DNA from: Brassica napus
Taxonomy: Eukaryota > Streptophyta > Magnoliopsida > Brassicales > Brassicaceae
DNA: 64,000 bases
Direction of reading: 5' to 3'
Assembly: GCF_020379485.1 (NCBI RefSeq)
Contig: NC_063452.1
Coordinates: 12,007,065-12,071,064, forward strand
The notes under the pieces were generated by a model, which saw only the letters and a list, made by a program, of their open reading frames with translations, had not been told where the DNA came from and ran no database searches. Made by a program: the position numbers and the translations under genes. Position 1 is the first letter of the stretch; every line of letters begins with the position of its first letter. Below are positions 33,827-45,643 of this stretch, in pieces.

Positions 33827-36800
33827 TCAAAAATCATACATGCCCACGAACTTATCACCATCCACATTTTCTTTCAGATGCTGATCAACAAGCTCCTTCC
33901 ATATATCCACCGCCATATTATCCCTCATTTTCTTCGCGTTGCACCTAGCAAAGTCTTTAGGGTCAAAGGAGACCCCGAGAGCATGACATTCAATGTACTT
34001 TACAGCGTACACGCCACAATCACCATTGTTGGCCGTGGGTACACCTTTCAGCGGTCTCTCATATGTGTATGGCTCCAACCCGTATTTGACCCGTATTTCG
34101 TCGGTGGCTGCGCACTCAACAAGCAGATAAGGGACCATCTGGAGAAAAGGCTCCATTATCGCATCCCATGCGTCTGGTACACTAGATGAAGGTATGCTGT
34201 CCCAGACGACTATGTGCCTCTTAGGGATCGATATCCAAATAGCAACCCAATGCTTGTCGTCCAAGTTCACTGGCGCATAGATATCATCAATGTCCTCCCC
34301 CCACTTCTTGTTTGATTGGCAAAATGAAGGTATTGATCCGTCATAAAAATTCGACGCCCCACCAGGTAGAACTCTTCCTAAACCTTTGTGATCAGGTTCC
34401 GATGTTTTGAAGAGCTGATACTGCTCTCTCCAAGACTGGGAAAAGTTGTGATCCAGGAAGCACATTCGCTCGCTCCTGAAAGCTTGTGGGTTCTCCTGAT
34501 ACCTCTGCCTTAGCACATTAATCCAAGCATCTATATGCTGCATATTAAATATAACAAGTTAGAAGTTACCAGACGACTTAAATATAAGTCGTCTACGTGG
34601 TCGTCCAAGTAGACGACTTTCCAGACGATTTATCTTTAAGTCGTCTGGAAAGTAGTCTACTTGGACGACTTTGTAGACGACTTAAATCGTGTGCAGAAGA
34701 CTTACGCAGTCTTCCAGCCATCCTCTGGCTGTCCGGAGGAAGTGGTACCACCTTGTTGGTGATGTACGTGGTTTGTCCTCGGTCTTAGTTAAATAATGAC
34801 TGCAAACAAAAAAGCAATCAGTTTTGGACGACTAAATCAAGCTATTATGGGTAAAGCAATCACTTACGGATCAGTTTTCAACCAATCAGCGAGTTCCTTC
34901 AACTTATCTTTGTTTACTGGCGGAAATGGATTATAGGCTGCCACTTTATCTTTTTTTTTCTCTGCCGTATAAGGAGATCTCACAGTGGGAGCAGGTTTCT
35001 TCGCTCGTTTACTCTTTGCACGCTTGTCCAATACAACCAGGCTCGGTTCTGAAACTGGATCGCTTGGCTCGGTGGAAGCGAGGCTCGGTTGTTGATCGGT
35101 GGAAGCGAGGCTCGGTTGGTGATCGGTGGAAGTGACAGCAACAATCTCTTTGGAGGTGACACCATCTGCTTTATCCTCCGGCAAGATCTTATTTACCGAG
35201 TTCGCCTCGGTTGCTGTATCCTCCGGCAACCATCTCTGCAATAAAAGTTGCACACAAGTTAACCCTGGACGACTTAAATAAAAGTTGTCTGGACGACTAG
35301 TTGACCCTGGACGACTTAAAATTAAGTCTTCCGTGGTCAACTAGTCGTCCAGACAACTTACGTTTAAGTCGTCCAGGGTCAACTAGTCGTCCAGACAACT
35401 TTTACAGTCGTCTGGACAACTAGTTAACCCTGGATTTGATACTAACCTCTTTGATTTGAGGAGGCTGTTTCTTTTGAGGAGGAGGCTGTTTCTTTTGAGG
35501 AGGAGGAGGCTGCTGCTGTTTCTTTTGAGGAGGAGGAGGCTGCTGTTTGGTTTGATGAGGAGGAGGCTGGTTACTAACCACGGTTTCATTGGCATGAGGG
35601 GTAGCCTGTTTGTTTCTACCCCCGGTTTCTTTGGCAAGAGGGGTAGGCTGTTTATCTTGAGGGGTAGCCTGATTGGTTAGAGGTGGAGGGGTAGCCTGAT
35701 TGGTGACACCAACCTTCTTCTCCACAGCTTCCAATCTATCGGACAACTTCCTAAACTCCCTCATGCACTTATTAAACCCTTTTTTCATGCAGTCAGCTAC
35801 GCCCTTGAACATAATTTCCAACTCCTCTCTGGTCACCCCTCTAGCCTCTTCTCTAGCCTCTTCACTAGCCACTTTAGGAGCCTCTTTACGAGCTTTCTTC
35901 CGAGGTCTTGGATTGTCTTCCTCCTCCTCCTCCTCCTCCTCCTCCAACACAACCATCTCTTTGGCCTTCTTCGATGGAGTCACAACCTTAGGTTTTGTAT
36001 TGACCTTAGTACCAGTGACTTCCCAGCAATCCATGGTCCACTTCCACGGTCTCCGCTCATACATGACTTTAATGATGTTCTCCGCGGGCAGGTCCTCAAC
36101 CTCAGAGTCCCATTTTGGCCACATTTCACTAATGTCCTTCTCAACAAAGTTGATCACGCGGGTCTGCAGTAAATAGAAGAATCGAGTTAGATATTTGAAA
36201 AAAAATACTAAATAGACGACTTAATTATAAGTCGTCTACTAAGTCGTCCAGCTGGAAGACCTTCCAGACGACTTATAATAAGTCGTCTAATAAGTCGTCC
36301 AGATGGAAGACTTTCCAGACGACTTAATTAAGTCGTCCGATAAGTCGTCCAGCTGGGAAGACTTTCCAGACGACTTAATTAAGTGTCCGATAAGTCGTCC
36401 AGCTGGACGACCTTCCAGACGACTTATTATAAGTCGTCTGCGCAGTCTTTTGGATTGAAGTAAATACCTGACTCAAGATAGCAGCTTTCATTGATCTGCG
36501 GCCTCTGCTGCCCTCGTAAGCCAGTATCGGTGGAGACGGACTGTCTGCTCTGGGACCACCAATACTAGCACCCAATTCCGGCATAGCTGTGTACGTCCAG
36601 ACCTGAAGAACTTGTATAAACCCATCCACGGTGTAACAGCCAGCAATTTCTTTGTTCCACAAAGAGTCCATCAGCACCTTAAACGCGACTCTCCCCCATG
36701 GATAATTCTCAAACCGTTCTAAATCCATCACTAGCCTTGCCAGAGTAGATCGTGTAGCGGTTGAAAACTTTCTCCCTTCAATGAATCCAGTGAAGATGGA

Positions 36801-37512
36801 GAGGTACGCGAGCCGCTTGCGATCTTCCCTGGACCAATCCCCGCATCTCTTCAGTGCTGCTATTATCTGATCAGTAGTTGGCCCAGCTTCCAGATGAACT
36901 CCCAGCATCCCCCAGAAAGAAACCATCTCTGGGGTAACGTCACATTTTGGTGTCTCAAGGTCCTCGATGTACTCGCAGTTTAGACCAGTGAGGTTTTCAA
37001 ACTCTAACAGTGAAAACCTCAAAGGTTCTGGACCAACGAGAGACCACATCTCATACTTCTTCTTAATGTCCAGCTTGAAACTGAGCATGTAGTGAACCAG
37101 CCTTGAAGCCCAACCAAATCCCTGCTCCTTGAACTTGATGAAAACTCCCAAACTCGACTCCTTGAGCTCTTCAAATTCGTCATCAGTAAGAGCTTTCCTA
37201 AGAGCAGTATGCAACTTGCTGTTATCCGTATGATACGAAATGCTATTGTGGGCTTCTGGCTCTTCCCCTGATGTGTATAACCTACGGGGGAGTTCTGGAA
37301 TATCCATCCTTTTTGTCTGCAAAATAATCAAAGACAACAATATAAGTCCAGACGACTTAGTAGACGACTTAAATTTAAGTCGTCTGGAAAGTCTTCCAAA
37401 TGGACGACTTATATTTAAGTCATCTACTAAGTCGTCCAGTTGGAAGACTTTCCAGACGACTTAAATTACTTACAAGTCTTCCAGTCGCAGAAGGAGTTGG
37501 AGTACTCGTCAT
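33827..37512 (-). CDS. Ulp1-like cysteine protease with DUF1985 (MULE-borne)
   Basis: Six exons: 37512-37474 (MTSTPTPSATGRL), 37316-36468, 36163-35447, 35235-34868, 34799-34706, 34537-33827, joining in frame to 925 aa with no stop. Order: DUF1985 in exon 2, an acidic run of nine glutamates followed by a basic patch (PRPRKKARK), a Pro/Gln/Lys-rich region (PPPPQKKQ repeats) in exon 3, and a C-terminal Ulp1/SENP-type C48 peptidase. Its catalytic residues are all present: H in KHWVAIWI, D in VVWDS, and C in NNGDCGVYAVKY. Ulp1 proteases cut SUMO from proteins; for the transposon version the substrate is unknown. Introns 1-3 carry the element's GACGACTTA palindromes, as if they grew by repeat insertion. 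The start is set by a short exon with a consensus donor (CTT|GTAAGT). Confidence 0.9.
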
Positions 37513-37599
37513 TGCGGTTATAGATCTGAAAAAATAAACGTGAAACGGTGAGAATGAGTAAATTGATAGAGACAACGTTTTATGTTCATCTTTTCTCGA

Positions 37600-37880
37600 G
37601 ATTGATGACTTAGCGGCGTTAGGGTTTACAGAGAAACGGCGCTAAGGTTTACAGAGAAGAAGCGGCGGCGCTAGGGTTTAGAAGAAGCGGCGGCGCTAGT
37701 GTTTAGAGGAAGCGGCGGTGAGAACGTTGGTGACCACGGTGGCGAGGGCGACGGTTTGTTCGGAAATAGTGGAAGCGGCGGCGCTAGGGTTTAGAGGAAT
37801 CGGCGGCGCTAGGGTTTAGAGGAATCGGCGGCGCTAGGGTTAGAAGAAGCTGCGGCGACAACGGTGAGAATGAAGTGAGA
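37600..37880. repeat. Minisatellite GCGGCGGCGCTAGGGTTTAGA
   Basis: Seven or so imperfect copies of a 20-30-bp unit with cores GGCGGCGCTAGGG and GTTTAGAGGAA, just upstream of the Ulp1 gene, in its promoter or 5' UTR. More GC-rich than the surrounding element. Confidence 0.85.
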
Positions 37881-38711
37881 TAGATAGCTGACGTTGAGAA
37901 CGATGGTTTGTTCGGAAATCGTGGGAATTCGAAATCGCCTTTGAGAGAGAACTGTTAGGGTTTCTGAATTTCGCGAAAAATGAAAAAAAAAAATAAAAAT
38001 CACCTTATATATTGGGTAAATAATCCGGTTAGCTTTAAAAGTACATTGGTAAACTTTAAGGTTTGGTCCGGTTTAGACGACTTATTCTGGCTGATAATGT
38101 ACAACAGACGACTTAATATTTAGTCGTCTGTTTTCAGACGACAAAATATTAAGTCGTCCTAGACCCTAAAATGAACCCCTAAACTAAAATGACTAGATTA
38201 ACTAACTAACCACGTTATAAAATCAAATTATACTTAAATAGTGTTTACTATACACAGAAATGAACACGCATAAGTAATTTTAAAAATTTTCAAAAACGGT
38301 TTTAATGCTTTCCAAAATCTAACCCTAAGAACACATACAATACTACAACATATGTTGATGAAACATAAACTAAAGAATATCATGACTCACTACTTTCACT
38401 CATCTATGCTGAAAACAATTAAAATTTGTTATATCTTAATTTATACCTCATAAGACATATATTAATTACATAATTCCCATTTTTCACTTATCAAAATATT
38501 TTTTACAAAATTTTTAAATTATGTTTAAGACTAACTGTCCAGACGACTTTCAGTTAAGTCGTCTGGACGACTTAGTTTCAAGTCGTCTAAACAGACGACT
38601 TGCGAGGGGTAGAAACGTAAAAAAAAATTCTGTTTTTTTGTTTGGTCACAAGGGGATAGTTGTAATTTCAATAGCCTTTTAGGTTACTTTTGCCTTTGAC
38701 CCAAATTGGGG

Positions 38712-38762
38712 TATTGTTTTGGGTTTGACTCCAAATTTTGAGTCACACTTGGCAATTCTCCC
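38712..38762 (-). repeat. MULE right terminal inverted repeat
   Basis: Reverse complement starts GGGAGAATTGCCAAGTGTGAC and continues AAATTTGGAGTCAAAC. Followed by TSD TTAATTAAT. Confidence 0.85.
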
Positions 38763-38771
38763 TTAATTAAT

Positions 38772-41251
38772 TGATATGTGGAGAATATTCTTATATTCCA
38801 CCTTTGAGTAAATTGTCACGTAGTCATTTTTACTAGTAAAATTGTAAGTGGTTCATGCAAAAGAAACGGTGGGGATTTTCGAGAATGGCACAATAGAGTA
38901 AGCTAATTGGTCACTTTGTTCTTGGAGGATCCAATTCAATGGATGAGAAGAAGATCTTCAAGGTTGATTATAGAAATCATCAGAAAGTAATCTTACCCAA
39001 ATCCAACTACTACCCACTAACAATTCCACTAATTTTCATTTATAAAATATTTATTAATTTTAGAATATGTCTCAACTACAAACTATACATGTGTCTTATT
39101 TACAGGTCACTAGAACGATCCATCTAATCCGTATTAAACTATTGTCTCATAGTCTATAAACTCAATATGAGGATTGATTTTAGGTATTATCAAGAGAGGA
39201 TCAGGTCAGAATATTGCTTTGCAGAGAATTGGAATATAAATAAGTTCTCAGATTATATATTTGCATCTCTGTAGAAGAATTAGGTTATGGAAGACGTTTA
39301 AATGTATTTGTACCTGAACGCTTTTTGACTCACCGAAAAAGAAGAAAATATTGTTATCGTTTCACTATATTCAATTTTGGATACCGTGATGCTTTTTTCG
39401 TTTTGTAATGAATCTATCATAAATATTTTCAATGATTGGTCTTAAATTATGAACATTTTATGGATGAAAAACTTCTGTTTTCCTTTATTTATTTATTAGA
39501 AAAACAAGATGGTCCAACCTCATTAATAATAAAAATGGAGGATACAAATATAATAAAGGCAATGATAGAAGGGACGTTGAGATAAACTTAAATTAGATGA
39601 AATGTTGTGAATAGTATATAAATTCCTCCAGCTTGGGAGGCCTTGTCTGTTTCTAAGGATCCCGCACTACATAAATATTAAAAATAGAAATTAGGATCGT
39701 TGGGTGAGACGTTGAACATACAATAAACTTTTTGATCAAGTGGAATTAAGAAAAGAGAGACTCCTCCACCTTTGGAATCGGAATGACATTGACAAAGTTG
39801 GAATCTTTGCTTTATGTGTTTAATCGGGTTAGGTTGTGTTATTAGATTACCAACTTAATTGCCTAGAGCGTTGGTCACATCCTCTTTCTATTTGGCATGC
39901 CACTATTGCTACCATTTCTTTTGTGTTGTTACTTGTTAGTAACCAATCACATACCAAGTCTTATTGGTAGCCTTTTGGAGAACAATACATATATTCAAGC
40001 TATGCATGGTCCATACAGTCTGAGATTTAAGTAAGTGGCTAGCTGATTCTGTCTTTTGTAGACAGTTTGGTACTCATTTCTAAGAACCAAAATAATATTT
40101 TTGAAATTTGTTATAATAATATTCCATCCGAAGGACTATATTGTGAATTTCTTGTAGTTCGAACAAAATTATTTCCGGGCAAACATGGCTTCTTTCTTAA
40201 TTGCCGACATGGTAACAAAAGATTCTGTAATGGCCTTACAAAATAATATTTGCAAAACATTTTTGATAGATGAATATAGATCATTCTACAATAACATCGT
40301 TGAATCTTGGTCTTGAACAACATAATCCAATATAAATAGCGGCAAGTAGATAATCCAACCAGATCGAATGAATATTCTTGCGATTTTTGGTTCTTCTACA
40401 TGGAAATTCTTGCAAGTTGCATCTTTGTTGTTATAATAACGTTGAACGAATATTACACTTGTGATTTGTAGCGGGCGATATATCCTATAAAGTTTTTTTT
40501 TTTGAAATATTTTTTTAATTATACATTTTGAAACTTTTGATAGGGTGACGGATAATTAAAGATCCCTTACGTCTTAACACAAGATCGTATCTTGCTTTTC
40601 ATATATAATAACATTATGTGTTAACCACATTAAAGTTAAAAAATAAGTTAAGCACGAGTTTCATTGATCAAACGCAGCCACGGGATACATGAGCAATGGA
40701 TTGATATGAAACGTCTCCACATAAAATTCCTAGTCAGATCCAACCTCTAAAATTTAAAAAAACAATCATTCTTTTTTATGTTTAATTATCGGTTTTCAAA
40801 ATCTTCTAAGGAAATATAAGATAAAGTCAAGTAAAATATGGTCAATCATGTTCCTAAGAATGTATAAAATCAGGGTTTGTATTTATATATAGAGAGCCCA
40901 AGGTTTTTGACATGAAGCAGAGAAAAGATAAAAAGGGGAATCGATGGACAAGTGTTGGAGAAGAAGCTGAAACTGACAAAGTGATGCAGTTTTGTCATTG
41001 TTTAGGAGAAAAAAACGAGTTAAAAGAAACGGTTGTGTTAAATGCAGACGACAGTTACTCTGGACTTTTTGAAGAGACTGATTCTTAATGTGCAGCAAGA
41101 CAAAAAAACCCTGAAACCAGAAAGACCAATCAAACGCCAATGTTGACTGACAAAACCCATGTCTTCATTTGGAAAGAGGAGATTCAAGTCTTTGCCTCTT
41201 TTTTCACATTCATGCTAACGAGACCTACTTCTAAACCGAGTAGACCACTTA
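38772..41251. other. Intergenic region
   Basis: AT-rich, only short spurious ORFs, no RNA gene or transposon end recognised. The last part (about 40860-41250) is the likely promoter region of the DVL gene. Confidence 0.55.
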
Positions 41252-41259
41252 TATATAAA
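41252..41259 (+). promoter_or_regulatory. TATA box of the DVL gene
   Basis: TATATAAA 61 bases before the DVL start codon, in good position for a short 5' UTR. Confidence 0.55.
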
Positions 41260-41319
41260 GAGAAGAGAAAAGTTACTGTTGATGGGCAAAAATAAGGAGT
41301 GTGTGTAGAAGTGTAATCA

Positions 41320-41463
41320 ATGGACTCAAACAAGGATTCGCAGAAGAAGCAAATGAAGAAGAAGCTGACACCAATTAGGTCATTCAGGGAGAAGAGATCG
41401 AGATTATACATCATTAGGCGATGCCTGGTCATGCTGCTGTGTTGGAGAGAGCCTCGTGATTGA
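41320..41463 (+). CDS. DVL/ROTUNDIFOLIA-like small peptide
   Basis: 47-aa single-exon gene, ATG 41320 to TGA 41461-41463. N-terminal half is lysine-rich (MDSNKDSQKKQMKKK); the C-terminal half has the RTF/DVL domain SRLYIIRRCLVMLLCWRE with its invariant cysteines and tryptophan. DVL/RTFL peptides sit at the plasma membrane and limit polar cell proliferation in leaves and fruits when overexpressed. Single copies usually have weak loss phenotypes. The position between the PPR and the dehydrogenase genes fits an Arabidopsis DVL locus between At1g64583 and At1g64590, from memory. A TATA box is present upstream. Confidence 0.93.
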   Translation: MDSNKDSQKKQMKKKLTPIRSFREKRSRLYIIRRCLVMLLCWREPRD

Positions 41464-42445
41464 TTTTTCCGAATCAGTACGCTACTAGAGAAGAGGAGAA
41501 CTACTTAGAGTAAAAGGGTAGGTGAGTGTAGAATTCAATTAAAAGTCCTATATATGAAGAAAGAAGGTGAGTGCAGCCGAAACAACACAACATGTCAATG
41601 CGGATGATACACGAGAAGAATGAAGTAGACAAGACAAGATAGCATGTGAAATGCACTTACACTGACGATGGTGTTTCATGCATATTCATGGCCGTAGAAG
41701 CTGATTTGTTTTATTGTGAACAGTTGGCATTTTATGAAGGAATAATAGACTGTCTTTTCTTCAAAACCTGTAAACTATGTTTAAATATGTATGCACAAAA
41801 ATGAATGTGAGTGTGAACATAAGATGGTATTTATCTTGAAACGATTTTACTTCAAGTAGTGTGTACTCTTGTGTCCGATTCTATAAGTTCAAGTTCTTAG
41901 GAAAGTGAAACACTGTACAATTGATGTGGTCATTTTTTGATGGTCTCTATATGTCTTAAGTCTCTGCCGAATCGGATCCACGTACAATCTCAGTTTTACA
42001 CATACAAGTGCGATGGAACCAAGTCAATCGATGTGAAAATATTGACGATTTCTTGAAGCTTGTTGCTGAGATGAGTAGTTTTAGTGTGAATGGCACTGAT
42101 GAGATTCAATCTATTGTGTTCTTGAATACTTTTCGGATGAGAGTTATGATCAAACTCAAACATACTCTCAAATATGGAAAGATTCAATTACACAGAAAGA
42201 AGTAGGGGTGACCATTTTACCAGATATCCGAACGACCTGAAAAATTTGAATTAAATTCGAACCGCAGTGGCAAAATACCCGAACGAGTATTTAATTAGGA
42301 GATACTGGATATCCAGATTCGAATGAGTAATATTCGAATCCGAATGGATATCCGAAGATAATCGAACATATGAATAATTGACTCTATACAGTATTTCTAG
42401 TTTACTTCTTTAATTTAATTCAAAATATTTATATTGGTTCTGTGC
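41464..42445. other. Intergenic region with transposon remnant
   Basis: 3' flank of the DVL gene, then no coding sequence that I can support. 42208-42375 (GGGTGACCATTTTACC, repeated GGATATCCGAA motifs) looks like one end of a hAT-type MITE; the other end was not found. Confidence 0.45.
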
Positions 42446-43822
42446 ATGGTTAAAAATCAGATAATATACATATTGGTTCTGTACATGGTTCACTCTCGCC
42501 CCCTCCCCACCATCCTCGATTTCACCAGAGTTTTGACCGCCATCCCCAAGATGAACAAGCACCACGACGCCGTCGTCTACCTCTGCCGCAAGATGGAAGC
42601 TCTGGGGATCTCGCACGACCTCTACACCTGCACCATCTTGATCCACTGTCTCTGCAGATGCTCTCGCCTCTCTCTCGCGAAGATGACGAAACTCGGGATC
42701 GAGCCCAGCGTCGTCACCCTCGGCTCCCTCCTCAACGGATTCTGCCGCGGGAATAGGTTTCGCGAGGCTCTGTCTCTCGTTGATGCCATGGGGTGTGAAC
42801 CTAACTTCGTCGTCTACAACACCGTGATCAACGGTCTTTGCAAGAACGGAGAGGCCGATAAGGCTTTGGAGGTTTTAAGACTGATGGAGAAGAAAGGAAT
42901 CAGAGGGGATTCTGTTACCTACAACACTCTTTGTAGCTCTGGTAGATGGAGCGAGGCGGCTCGGCTAGTGAGAGATATGATCAAGAGGAGGAAGCTTGAT
43001 CCCAACGTGATCTTTTACAGCGGGATGATCCATGTGTTTGTGAAAGAAGGGAATCTCTTTGATGCTGTGAACTTGTACAAGGAGATGATCCGGAGATCTG
43101 TGGATCCTAACGTCTTCACTTACAATTCACTCATCAACGGCCTTTGCATTGATGGCCGGTTAGGTGAGGCCAAGCGAATGTTCGATTCCATGCGCTGTTC
43201 TCCGGATTTGGTGACGTATAATACTCTCATAAAGGGGTTTTGCAAGTCTAAGAGAGTAGAGGATGGGATGAAACTCTTGTGTCATATGTCTCGTGAAGGA
43301 ATCATTGGCGACGTTTTCACTTACAACACTCTTATCCACGGATATTGCCAAGCGGGGAAACTCAGTGTTGCGCTAAAGGTTTTCGGTCGGATGGTTGATT
43401 GTGGCGTGGCTCCTGATGTTGTTACCTACAACGTTTTGTTGGGTTGTCTGTGTAGTAAGGGGAAGGTAGAGAAAGCGATGGTGATGGTAGAGGATATGGA
43501 AAAGAGAGAAGGAATGTATGTTGATATCGTCACGTATAGTATCATCATACGAGGGATGTGTAGAAGTGGTAAGGTGAGAGAGGCTTGGTGTTTGTTTTGT
43601 AGCCTCGCTCTCAAAGGAGTGAAGCCTGATGCTATAGCGTATAGAACAATGATAGCAGGATTGTCTAGGAAAGGCCGGCGGCGTGAAGCTGATAAGCTGT
43701 GTAGAAAAATGAAAGAAGATGGGATTATTATGCCAATTAAATGCATACATAATGATGAGACACTTAGAGATCACCACGCAAGCTCATCATTGGCTGAATT
43801 TATCAAAGTTATCCATGAGTAA
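42446..43822 (+). CDS. RFL-type pentatricopeptide repeat protein, 5'-truncated
   Basis: Open frame of 458 aa, with about a dozen 35-aa P-class PPR motifs (each with VxYNxLI-type helices, e.g. VVYNTVINGLCKNG and VFTYNSLINGLC). The text matches the restorer-of-fertility-like group of At1g62-At1g64, especially At1g64580. Homology begins abruptly at MVHSRPLP (42485). Upstream residues come from AT-rich DNA, so the mitochondrial targeting signal and first repeats are missing. Three internal repeats are also short by 4-8 residues (after RCSRLSLA, after VTYNTL, after MFDSM), which breaks the 35-residue register. PPR proteins bind organellar RNA base by base. This copy may be a decaying paralogue, though its frame is open. 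ATG at 42446 or 42485 cannot be decided. Confidence 0.85.
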   Translation: MVKNQIIYILVLYMVHSRPLPTILDFTRVLTAIPKMNKHHDAVVYLCRKMEALGISHDLYTCTILIHCLCRCSRLSLAKMTKLGIEPSVVTLGSLLNGFCRGNRFREALSLVDAMGCEPNFVVYNTVINGLCKNGEADKALEVLRLMEKKGIRGDSVTYNTLCSSGRWSEAARLVRDMIKRRKLDPNVIFYSGMIHVFVKEGNLFDAVNLYKEMIRRSVDPNVFTYNSLINGLCIDGRLGEAKRMFDSMRCSPDLVTYNTLIKGFCKSKRVEDGMKLLCHMSREGIIGDVFTYNTLIHGYCQAGKLSVALKVFGRMVDCGVAPDVVTYNVLLGCLCSKGKVEKAMVMVEDMEKREGMYVDIVTYSIIIRGMCRSGKVREAWCLFCSLALKGVKPDAIAYRTMIAGLSRKGRRREADKLCRKMKEDGIIMPIKCIHNDETLRDHHASSSLAEFIKVIHE

Positions 43823-44339
43823 AAGTTAGATCCTAGTAACAAAATTATGAATGTAAAATTTGTTTTTGTTTTGTGTTAGTACTCTTTTTTATGCAATTTT
43901 ATTATGTGCCAAGGCGTTGGCCAACTATTGATTGTTGTAAAACTGAAACCATATAAAGCAAAGTGTAAGTAAGTTGTCAAAAAATTTGAATAACTCACTT
44001 CTTTGCTCTCAGCTCAATGAAACACCGCTTGATGTATTATTTTGACACTTGAATCTATGATGAACCTTTTTTTTGGTGAATCTATGATGAACTTTAATTT
44101 GGTTTGTTAGTATTTGATTTTCTTCTATGAATGTGGAACTTGATGTTCTAATTTTTTTTTTTTTTGATAACTTGATGCTCTAATAATCGTTATTTTATAG
44201 CACCAACTAATAATGGTATCTTCCCATTAAGAAATGGTTTGATACATGTTGATATCGATATTGCAAGCGTTTTTGGCGAGATGCAATAAGCTTAAAATGC
44301 CCTCAGAAATTAAGGGTTATCATCTCTGAAATCTCATAA
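43823..44339. other. Intergenic region
   Basis: AT-rich 3' flank of the PPR gene; nothing else seen. Confidence 0.5.
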
Positions 44340-45643
44340 TCTAGGGAGGGGGGGGAGCCTTGGTACTTGCAATACGGCTACCCAGATCTATTCTGAAATT
44401 CAAGTTCCTAAACGATAACGGACCACCAGGGTATACAGAAGATGCATCACTGTAGAAAAGAATGAACTGAGTTCAGAAAATCTTTCATATCAAAACTAGA
44501 GAAGTTTGCGTCTGATTCACACAGATGGTGACAAACCTGAAACTGATAGTCAGCAGTTGGGAATTCAATATTTATGACGATTTCTTCTCGGTTAAACTCT
44601 CGAGGGTGGAACTTTATAGCTGTACAATAAAAGAGAAGAGGTTAATGTATCAAAGATTGGAGCTGAGAGCAGGCGTAGAATGATACTGTAGCAATTTTAT
44701 CCAATACCAGAGACTATAGCAGCATTCAATATATCTATAAGAGGGATTCGCTTTCTCAGGATCCTTAATAACTTGCTCCACATGAGCACCACTGCTGGCA
44801 GGCTTGGAATCTCAAGATGGTTCTTCCAATACAGAGGAAAGGAATCTCAGAAATTTGAAATCTAAGCTGAAAACAGATTTTGCTAACTGGAGAAGCTCAT
44901 AAAGCAAACACACCGTAGGTTCATCAAACAACAACAAATTCACATCCTCCGTCCTCTATTTGTAGATTTCTTCTGCATTTCTGGAGTGAAACTGAGCCCC
45001 TGAAAATATCATAGAGACAACGTTTGCAAGTTAGATGTTGAAAGCAACAAAAGCACATGCAAATTTTTTAACAGAAGATAACATCCAAATCTAGCTTTTT
45101 ATAGGCATTTTGTAATGATGGGTCACGACTTGTGTCCAGATATGCACATCTTTCTTTATATCTATGCTATCATGAGAAACAAATATCCTAAGAGAGTAGC
45201 AGAATATGTTTAATGGTAAGGAACTTCTTACAGCAAGGATGGATACTAACTGCCCGAGCCTCAGCAGTATAAGCATCAATCGCATCAAGCCTTTTGTATA
45301 TTTCTTCAAGCCTTTGTGACATCAGATCTCCTTCAGCTGTATCTTGGGTAGGCGTTTCATCCTAAGTTGTGGATTCCATCTCTCTTCAGATAACAAAAAA
45401 AATAGTCAACATTACCACCAAAGATTGATGAAACCGAAAAAGAGGCACAAAACTAAAACGAGTCAACGCTAATATCAGCACGCAATGACTCCAATTATTA
45501 GTAAAATCAGCTTGTAGCTAACCTGCTTGGCCGGTATTTGAGTTTCTTCTTCCAACAGCATGGCTGTTTCAATATCAGTGTTAAGAACACATTGTAAGGC
45601 TGTCGTGTTGCCACCAACTACTTGCTTGACATGCAATACACTT
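44340..45643 (-). pseudogene. Partial duplicate of ABCF3 (exons and introns)
   Basis: Collinear with the functional ABCF3 gene from about 53231 to 55150, including intron sequence, so this is a DNA copy and not a retrocopy. Matched blocks: 44343-44455 with 53235-53350 (GPLLFKN exon), 44530-44780 with 53440-53650, then a deletion, 44790-44960 with 54265-54400, 45000-45360 with 54510-54860, and 45380-45640 with 54900-55140. The exon coding NHLDLHAVL and part of the DEPT region are lost and frames are broken. At 45643 it joins sequence of the DUO3 3' end. Clearly non-functional as an ATPase. Confidence 0.9.

Larger units (their letters stand above)
29545..38762. mobile_element. Kaonashi-type Mutator-like element (MULE) with Ulp1 gene
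   Basis: 9218 bp, bounded by the perfect 9-bp direct repeat TTAATTAAT (29536-29544 and 38763-38771). Terminal inverted repeats of about 50 bp share GGG and TGACTCAAAA(C/T)TTGGAGTC. Two convergent genes: MURA-like transposase on plus (30939-33316, one frameshift) and a DUF1985/Ulp1-like gene on minus (37512-33827, intact). The palindromic motif GACGACTTA..TAAGTCGTC recurs through the ends, the gap between genes and introns. MULEs with Ulp1-like proteases are known in Arabidopsis and melon (Kaonashi group). Confidence 0.95.

Noticed and set aside
42008..42205. 65-aa ORF (contains IDDFLKLVAEMSSFSVNG)
   Set aside because: No recognised family, no clear promoter or splice context; may be a fragment but cannot be supported.
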